Origin: Sphingomonas sp. HMP9
Lineage (GTDB): Bacteria; Pseudomonadota; Alphaproteobacteria; Sphingomonadales; Sphingomonadaceae
Assembly (NCBI RefSeq): GCF_013374115.1
Contig: NZ_AP022673.1
Location: 1,950,501-2,014,500, forward strand
Length of the DNA: 64,000 bases
Direction of reading: 5' to 3'
A model generated the notes under the pieces. That model was not told where the DNA came from, did no database searches, and saw only the letters and a program-made list of their open reading frames with translations. Positions 52,601 through 60,804 of this stretch are shown here, piece by piece. Within the stretch, counting starts at the first letter, position 1; each line of letters starts with the position of its first letter. Made by a program: the position numbers and the translations under genes.

Positions 52601-52893
52601 CGTTCATCCTCGGCGTGCTCCCGCTGGCGCTGTCGACCGGCGCGGGCGCGAACAGCCGTATCGCGATCGGCACCGCTGTCGTCGGCGGCATGCTGACCGC
52701 GACGATCCTCGCGATCTTCTACATCCCGCTGTTCTTCGTCCTCGTCCGCCGCGGCGCGCGCGACGGCATCGCCAAGCTGCGTGGGCGCCCGACCGGCTTC
52801 CATGGCGGCGATGACGATGGGCACGGCGGCGATAACAAGCCCCCGCTGGGTCCGCCCGAACCACAGGGCCCTCACCGGCCGGAGCCCGCATGA
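49615..52893 (+). CDS. RND efflux pump, AcrB/MexB type
   Basis: The 1092-residue inner-membrane pump has the HAE1-type start [20 protein letters not shown], the paired Asp motif in [20 protein letters not shown] near 407, the late helix [21 protein letters not shown] near 950 and twelve membrane helices. It exports amphiphilic drugs by proton antiport. A Gly-rich insert ([12 protein letters not shown]) lies in the porter domain near 630, and the tail is rich in His, Asp and Gly. It overlaps the outer-membrane gene by ATGA. Confidence 0.95.
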   Translation: [1092 protein letters not shown]

Positions 52894-54488
52894 TGCGCTC
52901 GTTAGTCCTGATCCTCGCCGCCTCGACCGCGCTCGCCGGCTGCTCGCTCGCGCCCAAATATGCGCGCACCGAACTCCCGGTACCGCCGTCGCTCCCGGTC
53001 GGCGACGCGTATCTGCGACAGTCCGAGGCGGCGCTGCCCGCGATCACCTACCGCGACGTGTTCCGCGACCCGCGGCTCCAGCAGATCATCGTCCAGGCGC
53101 TCGCGAACAACCGCGATCTGCGCGTCGCCGCCGCCAACATCGCCGCGACCCGCGCGCAATACCGGATCCAGCGCGGCGACCTGTTGCCGCAGGTCGATGC
53201 GAGCGGCCGCTACAGCTATTCGGGCGGCGGCAACGGCACGCGCAACACCGTCACCAGCGGCACGGGAACGGGCGGCAATAGCGGGACCGGAACGGGTACC
53301 GGCAATACTGGCACAGGCACAGGCACCGGCACGGGTACGGGCGGCACTGGCACAGGCACGGGCGGCACCGGATCGGTCGTCAGTTCGTCGAGCTCGAACA
53401 GCGCCTTCTCGGTCGACCTCGGCACTACCGCGTTCGAACTCGACCTGTTCGGCCGCATCCGCTCGCTCACCAGCGCCGCACTCGATCGTTATTTCGCGAC
53501 CGAGGCGGCCGCACGCGCGACTCGCCTGACGCTCGTCGGCGACATCGCCGACGCGTGGCTCACCTATGCGTCGGACCAGAGCCTGCTCAAGATCGCGCAG
53601 GACACCGTTGCCAGTTCGCAACGCAGCGTCACGCTGACCAACGCGCGGCTGCGCGGCGGCGTCGCCCCGCGCACCGATCTTCGCCAGGCGCAACAGATCC
53701 TGTTCACCGCGCAAAGCGACCTCGCGCAGCAACGCACCGCGCTCGCGCAGGACGTCAACGCGCTGCAACTGCTCGTCGGCGCGCCGGTCGACGCCAGCCT
53801 GTTGCCCGCCTCGATCGAACAGGCATTCCCGACCGTCGCGACTCTCCCCGCCGGGCTCGACAGCAGCATTCTCCTTCGCCGCCCGGACGTGGTCGAGTCC
53901 GAATATCAACTCCGCGCCACCAACGCGGAGATCGGTGCGGCGCGCGCGGAACTGTTCCCGAGAATATCGCTGACCGGCATCCTCGGATTTGCCAGCACCT
54001 CGCTCACCTCGCTGTTCAGCGGCGGCGCGTTCAATTATTCGGTCGCGCCATCGGTCAGCTATCCGATCTTCCGCGCCGGCGCAGGGATCGCCGGGGTCGC
54101 CTATTCGAAGGCGCAACGCGACGCCGCGCTCGCCACCTACGAAAAGACGATCCAGACCGCATTCCAGGAAACCGCCGACGCACTGGCCCGCCAGGGCACG
54201 ATCGCCGACCAGCTGACGGCGAACCAGAACTTCTCGGCGGCGGCGCTCGACACCTATCGCCTGTCCGACGCGCGCTATCGCGGGGGGATCGACACGTTCC
54301 TCTCCTCGCTCGACGCACAACGCTCGCTCTACACGGCGCAACGCAACCTCGTCGCGACGCAACTCGTCGGAGCGAGCAACCGCGTGACGCTGTACCGGGT
54401 GCTGGGCGGCGATTCGACGCTCGAAGCCGCCGCTGGCGGTCCCCAACCGGTGACGATGAGCGGCGCACCACGGGTGGAAACCGACTAA
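52890..54488 (+). CDS. Outer-membrane efflux lipoprotein (OprM/TolC family) with Gly-Thr insert
   Basis: The 532-residue protein has a lipoprotein signal with LAGC near residue 18 and two TolC repeats: NNRDLRVAAANIAATRAQYRI early and LRRPDVVESEYQLRATNAEIGAARAELFP later. DLGTTAFELDLFGRIRS marks the OprM-type barrel region. Between the first and second barrel strands (residues about 110-170) a Gly/Thr-rich stretch is inserted, normally a short loop in OprM. It completes the pump and its ATG overlaps the RND gene stop. Confidence 0.93.
   Translation: MMRSLVLILAASTALAGCSLAPKYARTELPVPPSLPVGDAYLRQSEAALPAITYRDVFRDPRLQQIIVQALANNRDLRVAAANIAATRAQYRIQRGDLLPQVDASGRYSYSGGGNGTRNTVTSGTGTGGNSGTGTGTGNTGTGTGTGTGTGGTGTGTGGTGSVVSSSSSNSAFSVDLGTTAFELDLFGRIRSLTSAALDRYFATEAAARATRLTLVGDIADAWLTYASDQSLLKIAQDTVASSQRSVTLTNARLRGGVAPRTDLRQAQQILFTAQSDLAQQRTALAQDVNALQLLVGAPVDASLLPASIEQAFPTVATLPAGLDSSILLRRPDVVESEYQLRATNAEIGAARAELFPRISLTGILGFASTSLTSLFSGGAFNYSVAPSVSYPIFRAGAGIAGVAYSKAQRDAALATYEKTIQTAFQETADALARQGTIADQLTANQNFSAAALDTYRLSDARYRGGIDTFLSSLDAQRSLYTAQRNLVATQLVGASNRVTLYRVLGGDSTLEAAAGGPQPVTMSGAPRVETD
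53245..53372. repeat. Gly-Thr coding hexamer repeat inside the OprM-type gene
   Basis: GGCACN-type hexamers recur (for example GGCACAGGCACAGGCACCGG), encoding alternating Gly-Thr with a few Asn and Ser. The tract falls in the predicted first extracellular loop. The codons differ from copy to copy, so the repeat is old or selected at the protein level. Confidence 0.85.
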
Positions 54489-54545
54489 CACACTGAATAA
54501 TAGGAGTTTTTCGTTCCGCCTATCTTACCGGATCAGCAACTAATT

Positions 54546-54562
54546 CCAGTCAGAATGACTGG
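54546..54562 (+). promoter_or_regulatory. Hairpin abutting the start of the GGDEF-EAL gene
   Basis: CCAGTCA-GAA-TGACTGG is a perfect 7-bp stem ending one base before the ATG at 54563. It would cover the ribosome site, and no ribosome site is visible in front of that ATG. Its base pattern is similar to the inner hairpins of family A. Confidence 0.5.
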
Positions 54563-57217
54563 ATGTACGCCCCCCTCCCCGTCGCGGATCGCCGCGCGCG
54601 CGATCGATCGCCAGCCCCCGCCGTGTTCGGGCTGCGCGACGATGCGCGCGAACAGGTCGCCGAGCTGCTCGATCGCAAGCTCGCGCAAGTCGCCGAGACC
54701 TGGCCGATCGCCGTCGCTACGCAGGCGGTCGCCTGCGGCCTCCTGATCGCGCTTGCGCTGATCGCGCCGCCCGCTGCCGGCCTCGCCACCCTCGTCCCGT
54801 CGATCGCCATCCACGCGGCGATCCTGGCCATCCTGTCCGCAGGCCTGTTCGGCCTGGTGCGCCTGCCCGGATTGCGCGAGCGGCCCGCCTATCAGCGCAA
54901 CCGCGCGCTCACCGCAGGCGTCGCGGGAGTCGCCGCGGTGTCGCTGTCGCTTCTGTGGACCGTCGCACGCGCCCCGTCCGGGTCGCTACAGGTCGCCTCC
55001 TGCGTCGCGGTCCTCGGGATGCTCGCGGTCACCGCGGTCGGCGTCCATGCGGTCCGCGCCGCGACGCTCGGCCTCGGCGCCGGGATCGTCGTGATGCTCG
55101 CTATATGCGCCGGGATCGGCGTGCCGCTGGCCGTCGCGGTGCTGTTCCTCGGCGGCCTCGGACTCGTCGCGCACCGCCTCGCGCGGATCGACGTCGCCCA
55201 GGAACTCGACCGCGCCGAGGACGCGAGCGAAGGCCGCCTTGCGATCCGCATGGTCGCCGAATTCGAGGGTCAGGGTACCGGCTGGTTCTGGGAAGCCGAC
55301 CGCCAGGGCCGCCTGACCTATCTGTCCGCCAAGGTCTCCGACGAACTCGGCCTTGCCGGCGACCCGGTCGGGCACTCGATCACCGACCTGTTCCGCATGG
55401 ACAATGACGCCGCCGGCACCGAGCGGACGCTCGCCTTCCACATCGCCTCGCGCACGTCGTTCTCCGACTATTCGGTGTGCGCCGCGACGTCGCCCGACTG
55501 CGACCGCTGGTGGTCGATCTCGGGCCGACCGGTGGTCGACGATCTCGGGCGCTTCCAGGGGTTCATCGGTTCGGGCCGCGACCTGACCGAACAGCGCAGG
55601 TCGGAGGCGGAGATCACGCGGCTGGCGCTGTTCGACGGGCTCACCGGGCTTGCGAACCGCCAGCGGATGCGGTCGTCGCTCGACAAGACGCTCGCGCAGA
55701 ACACCGGGCCCTACCGCGCGACGTCGTTGTTCCTGATGGATCTCGACCGGTTCAAGGCGGTCAACGACACGCTCGGCCATCAGGCCGGCGACACGCTGCT
55801 GAAACAGGTCGCGCAACGGCTCCAGCGCGGGATCGCCGATGCGGGGCTGGTCGGGCGGCTCGGCGGCGACGAGTTCCAGGTCGTGCTGCCCGGCATCGAC
55901 AACCGCGAGACGCTCGCGGCGCTGTCGCGCGAAGTGATCGCCTCGCTGTCCGAACCCTATTTCCTCAGCGGGACGTCGGTCACGATCGGCTGTTCGATCG
56001 GCATCGCGATCGCCCCCGACGATGGCGACGATGCCGAGACACTCGTCCGCAACGCCGATCTCGCGCTGTACGCCGCCAAGGCCGACGGCCGCGGCGTCCA
56101 CCGCTTCTATTCGGACGACATGCTGACCGGCGCGCGCACGCGCAAACTCCTCGAGGACGATCTGCGCGCAGCGATCTCGGACGGCGCGTTCCACCTCTGC
56201 TACCAGCCGATCGTCAGCACGAAATCGACGCAGATCGTCGGCTACGAAGCGCTGATTCGCTGGAACCACGCGACGCGCGGGCTCGTCTCGCCTGCCGACT
56301 TCATTCCGGTCGCCGAGGAATGCGGGCTGATCGAGGCGATCGGCGAGTGGGTGTTGCGCACCGCGTGCCTGGAGGCTGCGCGCTGGCCGGGCTCGGTCCG
56401 CGTCGCGGTCAACGTCTCGCCGATCCAGTTCGCCAACCCTGCGCTTCCCGCCATCGTTACCAGCGCGCTCGCGCAGTCGGGGATCGCCGCGGGTCGGCTC
56501 GAACTGGAGATCACCGAAGGCGTGTTCCTCGACGAGACGCGCTCGTCCGAACAGATGTTCAGGGCGCTGAAGGGGATCGGCGTGCGGCTCGCGCTCGACG
56601 ATTTCGGCACCGGCTATTCGTCGCTCGGCTATTTACGCAACGCACCGTTCGACAAGATCAAGATCGACCAGTCGTTCGTGCGCGGTGCCGCGGCGCCGGG
56701 CAACCGCAACGCCGCGATCATCAAGGCGATCGTCACGCTCGCCGACACGCTGGGCATGGAGACGACGGCCGAGGGGGTCGAGGTGCAGGACGAGATCGAC
56801 CTGATCCGCGACCTTGGGTGCAGTCATATCCAGGGCTATGTCTATGGCCGCCCGGTCCGCGCGGACGAGGCGTTGCGGCAATTGGGCGTCGAGAACGGCA
56901 CCGCCGCCGCGAGCGGCTTCAAGGTGAGCCGCGCGACGCGTCACAAGATGCTGCGCTCCGCCCGGATCATGATCGACGGGGTCCGCGGCGACGTCCGCAT
57001 CCGCGACATCTCGACCTCCGGCGCGATGCTCGACGGGCTCCGCATCGACGGCAATCCCGACGGCGTCGAACTGGAGATCGAACTGGTCGAACACCAGATG
57101 GTCCCCGCCCGAATCCGCTGGGCCCGCGCCGGCAAGGCAGGCATCGAGTTCCACGAGGCGTTCAACCTGGAGCGGCTGAACCACGGCCATTCCGCCCGCC
57201 TTCGCCGCACCGGATGA
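54563..57217 (+). CDS. PAS-GGDEF-EAL-PilZ cyclic-di-GMP protein with membrane anchor
   Basis: The 884-residue protein has a hydrophobic N-terminal part with about five helices (residues 48-215), a PAS domain (GTGWFWEADRQGRLTYLS near 235), a GGDEF domain with intact RLGGDEF near 433, an EAL domain with intact YEALIRW near 561 and DDFGTGYSSLGYL near 680, and a PilZ-like C-terminal domain from about 790 (RSARIMIDGVRGDVRIRDIS). Both enzyme signatures look active, so it could make or break cyclic di-GMP according to signals at the PAS domain; PilZ may bind the product. Start is uncertain (GTG 54623 is an alternative). Confidence 0.88.
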   Translation: MYAPLPVADRRARDRSPAPAVFGLRDDAREQVAELLDRKLAQVAETWPIAVATQAVACGLLIALALIAPPAAGLATLVPSIAIHAAILAILSAGLFGLVRLPGLRERPAYQRNRALTAGVAGVAAVSLSLLWTVARAPSGSLQVASCVAVLGMLAVTAVGVHAVRAATLGLGAGIVVMLAICAGIGVPLAVAVLFLGGLGLVAHRLARIDVAQELDRAEDASEGRLAIRMVAEFEGQGTGWFWEADRQGRLTYLSAKVSDELGLAGDPVGHSITDLFRMDNDAAGTERTLAFHIASRTSFSDYSVCAATSPDCDRWWSISGRPVVDDLGRFQGFIGSGRDLTEQRRSEAEITRLALFDGLTGLANRQRMRSSLDKTLAQNTGPYRATSLFLMDLDRFKAVNDTLGHQAGDTLLKQVAQRLQRGIADAGLVGRLGGDEFQVVLPGIDNRETLAALSREVIASLSEPYFLSGTSVTIGCSIGIAIAPDDGDDAETLVRNADLALYAAKADGRGVHRFYSDDMLTGARTRKLLEDDLRAAISDGAFHLCYQPIVSTKSTQIVGYEALIRWNHATRGLVSPADFIPVAEECGLIEAIGEWVLRTACLEAARWPGSVRVAVNVSPIQFANPALPAIVTSALAQSGIAAGRLELEITEGVFLDETRSSEQMFRALKGIGVRLALDDFGTGYSSLGYLRNAPFDKIKIDQSFVRGAAAPGNRNAAIIKAIVTLADTLGMETTAEGVEVQDEIDLIRDLGCSHIQGYVYGRPVRADEALRQLGVENGTAAASGFKVSRATRHKMLRSARIMIDGVRGDVRIRDISTSGAMLDGLRIDGNPDGVELEIELVEHQMVPARIRWARAGKAGIEFHEAFNLERLNHGHSARLRRTG

Positions 57218-57274
57218 GTTAGGGCGAACCAAGCCGGCAATCGGTCTCGCACCGCAAGCGGCGCCCCCTGCCGT

Positions 57275-57359
57275 CCCAGTTCCCCCGCGAAGGCGGGGGA
57301 CCAGGACCCAGCAGCGCCACGGCCCGCGGCTCCTGGACTCCCGCCTCCGCGGGAGAACC
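57275..57359. repeat. Palindromic element family C, copy 2
   Basis: CCCAGTTCCCCCGCGAAGGC and the end TCCCGCCTCCGCGGGAGAAC are paired hairpin-forming arms; the middle has CCAGGACCC and CTCCTGGAC, also complementary. Confidence 0.85.
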
Positions 57360-57376
57360 AGAGTTCCCAGGTCCAC

Positions 57377-57480
57377 CACCCCGGCGAAGGCCGGGGCCCA
57401 ATTGGGAAAGCTGGATTGGCGAACGCCGTCCTCTGTTAAATTGACCTTTCCAGTTGGGCCCCGGCTTCCGCCGGGGTGGT
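57377..57480. repeat. Palindromic element family B, copy 3
   Basis: CCACCCCGGCGAAGGCCGGG and CCCCGGCTTCCGCCGGGGTG frame a core with CCCAATTGGG and CCAGTTGGG. It follows a family C element by 17 bp in the 57218-57568 gap, which has no gene. Confidence 0.9.
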
Positions 57481-57568
57481 ACTATTGCGCAGAAACCCCG
57501 TTCACCGACGACGCCCGGAAGTCTCCCGATCCCGGGAACCAACCGCCGCCCCCCGCCGTCTTTCCCAC

Positions 57569-58294
57569 ATGGTACATCGCCCCCCGATCAAAGCCCTCGC
57601 CTTCGACGTGTTCGGCACCGTGGTCGACTGGCGCTCGGGGATCGCACGCGAGGCCGCCCCCATCCTCGCCCGCCTCGGCCGCACCGATATCGACCCGCAC
57701 CTGTTCGCCGACGGCTGGCGCAACCGCTATCAGCCCGCGCTCGAAGAGGTACGCAGCGGCAGGCGTCCGTTCGTCATCCTCGACACGCTCCACCGCGAGG
57801 CGCTCGAAAACCTGCTCCGCCACCACGGCATCGAGCCGGAGGCGCTGGACGAGACCACGCTCACCGACCTGACTCACGCCTGGCACCGGCTCGACCCCTG
57901 GCCCGATTCGGTCGAAGGCCTTGCCCGTCTCAAGTCTCGCTACCCGATCGTCACGCTCAGCAACGGCAACATCGCGCTGGTGCTCGAGATGGCCCGCCGC
58001 GCCAGCCTCCCCTGGGATGCGATCCTCGGCGCCGAAGTCAGCCGCGTCTACAAGCCGCTCCCCGAATCCTATCTCGCCACCGCGCGCATGCTGGCGATCG
58101 ATCCGACCGAGCTCTGCCTCGTCGCCGCGCACCATAGCGACCTCGCCGCGGCCCGCGCTGCCGGCTTGCAGACCGCCTATGTCGACCGGCCCCAGGAATA
58201 TGGCGGTCGTCCCGCACCCGATGCGGATGCCGTTCAGGATTGGGACTATCGCGTCGACAGCCTGACCCAATTGGCCGACGAACTGTGCCGATGA
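57569..58294 (+). CDS. Type II haloacid dehalogenase-like HAD hydrolase
   Basis: The 241-residue protein begins IKALAFDVFGTVVDWRSGI, the HAD type II dehalogenase motif with nucleophile Asp near residue 12. It has VTLSNGNIALVLEMARR near 125 with the conserved Ser/Asn and SRVYKPLPESYLATARML near 155 with Lys. It probably releases halide from 2-haloacids, or hydrolyses a phosphate ester as a promiscuous HAD. ATG 57569 is chosen; the frame is open further upstream into repeats. Confidence 0.85.
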   Translation: MVHRPPIKALAFDVFGTVVDWRSGIAREAAPILARLGRTDIDPHLFADGWRNRYQPALEEVRSGRRPFVILDTLHREALENLLRHHGIEPEALDETTLTDLTHAWHRLDPWPDSVEGLARLKSRYPIVTLSNGNIALVLEMARRASLPWDAILGAEVSRVYKPLPESYLATARMLAIDPTELCLVAAHHSDLAAARAAGLQTAYVDRPQEYGGRPAPDADAVQDWDYRVDSLTQLADELCR

Positions 58295-58340
58295 CCCGTC
58301 GACCTGTCCGCGGACCGATGGAAACGCGCGACGGGGCCCC

Positions 58341-58391
58341 GTATCGAACGCCCGTATCGAACGCCCGTATTGAACCCCCTATCGAACCAGC
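58341..58391. repeat. Tandem 13-bp repeat, four copies
   Basis: GTATCGAACGCCC occurs twice perfectly (58341, 58354), then as GTATTGAACCCCC and a truncated TATCGAACC. It lies 46 bp before the histidine-kinase start. Confidence 0.85.
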
Positions 58392-58436
58392 ACCGACGCA
58401 GAGGTCAGCCCGGTGTGCGACCGGCAGGAATTTGAG

Positions 58437-60542
58437 ATGACCCCACAGACGGCCGAGGCCGATTTCCTGACCGGCGGCGGCGAGATGGCCGCGATGATCC
58501 GCGCGCATGACTGGTCCTCGTCACCGCTCGGCCCGATCGAGCACTGGCCGCAGTCGCTCCGCTCGATCGTGTCGTTGATGCTCGCGTCCGAATTCGCGAT
58601 GTGCCTCGCCTGGGGCCCCGAGCTCGGCTTCCTCTACAACGACCATTACGCGCGTATCATGCACGACAAGCACCCGCGGGCGCTTGGGCGGCGTTTCGCG
58701 GACGTGTGGGCCGATGTCTGGACGGATATCAGTCCGCTCGTCGACAAGGCGCTGGCAGGCGAGGCGTCGTTCTTCGAAAACCTGCCTCTCGTTACCAATC
58801 GCAAGGGCTATGACGAGCAAACCTGGTTCACCTTCTCCTATTCGCCGGTCCGCGACGAGAACGGCGCGATCGCGGGCATGTTCTGCTCGACCTACGAAAG
58901 CACCGAGCGCGTCCTGACCGAGCGTGCGCTACGCGACGAGCGTGAGCGGATGGGCCAGATGTTCGCGCAGGCGCCGACCTTCATGGCGATGTTGCGCGGC
59001 CCCGAACACCGGTTCGAGCTGACCAACCCCGGCTACGACAAGCTGATCGGCCACCGCGACGTGGTCGGCCGCGCGGTCGCCGAGGCGTTGCCCGACGCGG
59101 TCGAACAGGGATTTCTCGACCTGCTCGACGGCGTGTTCCGAAGCGGCGACGCCTTTACCGCGCACGGCATGCTCTATGCGGTCCAGGCCGAACCCGGCGG
59201 ACCGGTAGACGATCGCTATGTCGATTTCGTCTACCAGCCGATCCGCGACGCAACCGGCGCGGTCGTCGGCATCTTCGTCGAGGGGGCGGACGTCACCGAT
59301 CGCAAGATGCTCGAACGTGACCTGCAATCGCTCAACGCCGATCTGGAGCAGCGCGTACGCGATCGGACGCAGGAACTGATCGAGGCGCAGGAGGCGCTCC
59401 GCCAGGCGCAGAAGATGGAGGCGGTCGGGCAGCTCACCGGCGGCATCGCGCATGACTTCAACAACCTGTTGCAAGGCATCATCGGCAGCCTGGAGATCGT
59501 CCAGCGTCGCGTCGCGCAAGGCCGCGTCAGCGAACTCGATCGCTTCATCACCGGTGCGACCACCGCCGCCAACCGTGCCGCCTCGCTGACGCACCGCCTG
59601 CTGGCATTCTCGCGTCGCCAGCCGCTCGATCCGCGCCCGGTCAAGGTCAACCCGCTGGTCGCCTCGCTCGAAGACCTGCTGCGTCGCACGACCGGCGAAC
59701 GGATCGAACTCGAGATGGTGCTCGCCGCTGGGCTCTGGACGACGTTATGCGATCCCAACCAGCTCGAAAATTCGCTGCTCAACCTCGTCATCAACGCGCG
59801 CGACGCGATGCCGCATGGGGGCAAGCTGACGATCGAGACCTGCAACGCGCATCTCGACGATCATTTCGCCGCCAGCCAGCGTGACGTCCGGCCCGGCCAT
59901 TACGTCTGCATCTGCGTGTCCGACACCGGTACCGGCATGTCCGCCGACACGATCGCAAAGGCGTTCGAGCCGTTCTTCACCACCAAGCCGATCGGCCAGG
60001 GTACCGGGCTCGGCCTGTCGATGATCTACGGGTTCGCGCGCCAGTCGGAGGGCTATGCGCGGATCTACAGCGAGGTCGGCCAGGGCACGACGATCAAGCT
60101 CTACCTCCCCCGCCATTACGCCGAGGCGGAGCAGGATGTGGCGCTGCCCGGCCTGACCCAGGACCATGGTACCAACGCAGGCGAGACCGTGCTGGTGGTC
60201 GAGGATGACGGGGTCGTCCGGTCGCTGATCGTCGATGTGCTGGCAGAGCTCGGCTATCAGGCGGTCGAGGCGCATGACGGGCCCGCCGGGCTCGAGCGGT
60301 TGCGCACGATGGAGCGCATCGACCTCCTCGTCACCGATATCGGCCTGCCCGGCCTCAACGGCCGTCAGGTCGCCGACGCGGGCCGGGCGCTGCGTCCCGG
60401 ACTCCGCGTACTGTTCATGACCGGCTATGCCGAGAATGCGGCGTCGGCGTCGGGCTTCCTCGAGCCGGGCATGTCGATGATCACCAAGCCGTTTGCGATG
60501 GAAGCGCTGGCGACGCAGATCCGGACGATCATCGAAGGGTGA
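58437..60542 (+). CDS. Hybrid PAS sensor histidine kinase with C-terminal receiver
   Basis: The 701-residue soluble protein has two PAS-like domains (MCLAWGPELGFLYNDHYARI near 63 and FMAMLRGPEHRFELTNPGYD near 180), a coiled segment near 295-330, a HisKA domain with H-box GGIAHDFNNLLQGIIG near 340, ATPase motifs NLVINARDAM and TGTGMSADTIAKAF with GQGTGLGLSMIYGF, and a receiver near 585 (LLVTDIGLPGLNGRQ with phospho-Asp). GIAHDFNNLL places it in the HWE/HisKA-7-like group common in alphaproteobacteria. AGGA lies seven bases before ATG 58437. No separate partner is adjacent. Confidence 0.88.
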   Translation: MTPQTAEADFLTGGGEMAAMIRAHDWSSSPLGPIEHWPQSLRSIVSLMLASEFAMCLAWGPELGFLYNDHYARIMHDKHPRALGRRFADVWADVWTDISPLVDKALAGEASFFENLPLVTNRKGYDEQTWFTFSYSPVRDENGAIAGMFCSTYESTERVLTERALRDERERMGQMFAQAPTFMAMLRGPEHRFELTNPGYDKLIGHRDVVGRAVAEALPDAVEQGFLDLLDGVFRSGDAFTAHGMLYAVQAEPGGPVDDRYVDFVYQPIRDATGAVVGIFVEGADVTDRKMLERDLQSLNADLEQRVRDRTQELIEAQEALRQAQKMEAVGQLTGGIAHDFNNLLQGIIGSLEIVQRRVAQGRVSELDRFITGATTAANRAASLTHRLLAFSRRQPLDPRPVKVNPLVASLEDLLRRTTGERIELEMVLAAGLWTTLCDPNQLENSLLNLVINARDAMPHGGKLTIETCNAHLDDHFAASQRDVRPGHYVCICVSDTGTGMSADTIAKAFEPFFTTKPIGQGTGLGLSMIYGFARQSEGYARIYSEVGQGTTIKLYLPRHYAEAEQDVALPGLTQDHGTNAGETVLVVEDDGVVRSLIVDVLAELGYQAVEAHDGPAGLERLRTMERIDLLVTDIGLPGLNGRQVADAGRALRPGLRVLFMTGYAENAASASGFLEPGMSMITKPFAMEALATQIRTIIEG

Positions 60543-60603
60543 GGCACACGCCGATCGCCACCCCCTACGATCACGATCACCATCGCCTACGATCACCACT
60601 ACC

Positions 60604-60669
60604 CCAACATCACCACCATCCCAGATTGCCACCACGCCAACATCGCCACCATCCCAAGATTGCCACCAC
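60604..60669. repeat. Tandem 33-bp repeat, two copies
   Basis: CCAACATCACCACCATCCCA (with GATTGCCACCAC following) at 60604 recurs at 60637 with two changes. It lies after the histidine-kinase stop. Confidence 0.75.
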
Positions 60670-60716
60670 CCCGGCCTCCGCCGGGAAGGTGCTCACGTTT
60701 GGAAGAGCGAGAACCC

Positions 60717-60804
60717 TCCCAGCCCGTTCCCCCGCGAAGGCGGGGGCCCAGGAATCAAGCGGGACGACGCGCATGGCGCCTGATCCCCCGCCTCCGCGGA
60801 GGGA
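60717..60804. repeat. Palindromic element family C, copy 3
   Basis: CCCGTTCCCCCGCGAAGGCG and the end GATCCCCCGCCTCCGCGGAG are the paired arms. A single B-like arm (CACCCCGGCCTCCGCCGGGA) lies just before it near 60668. Confidence 0.8.
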
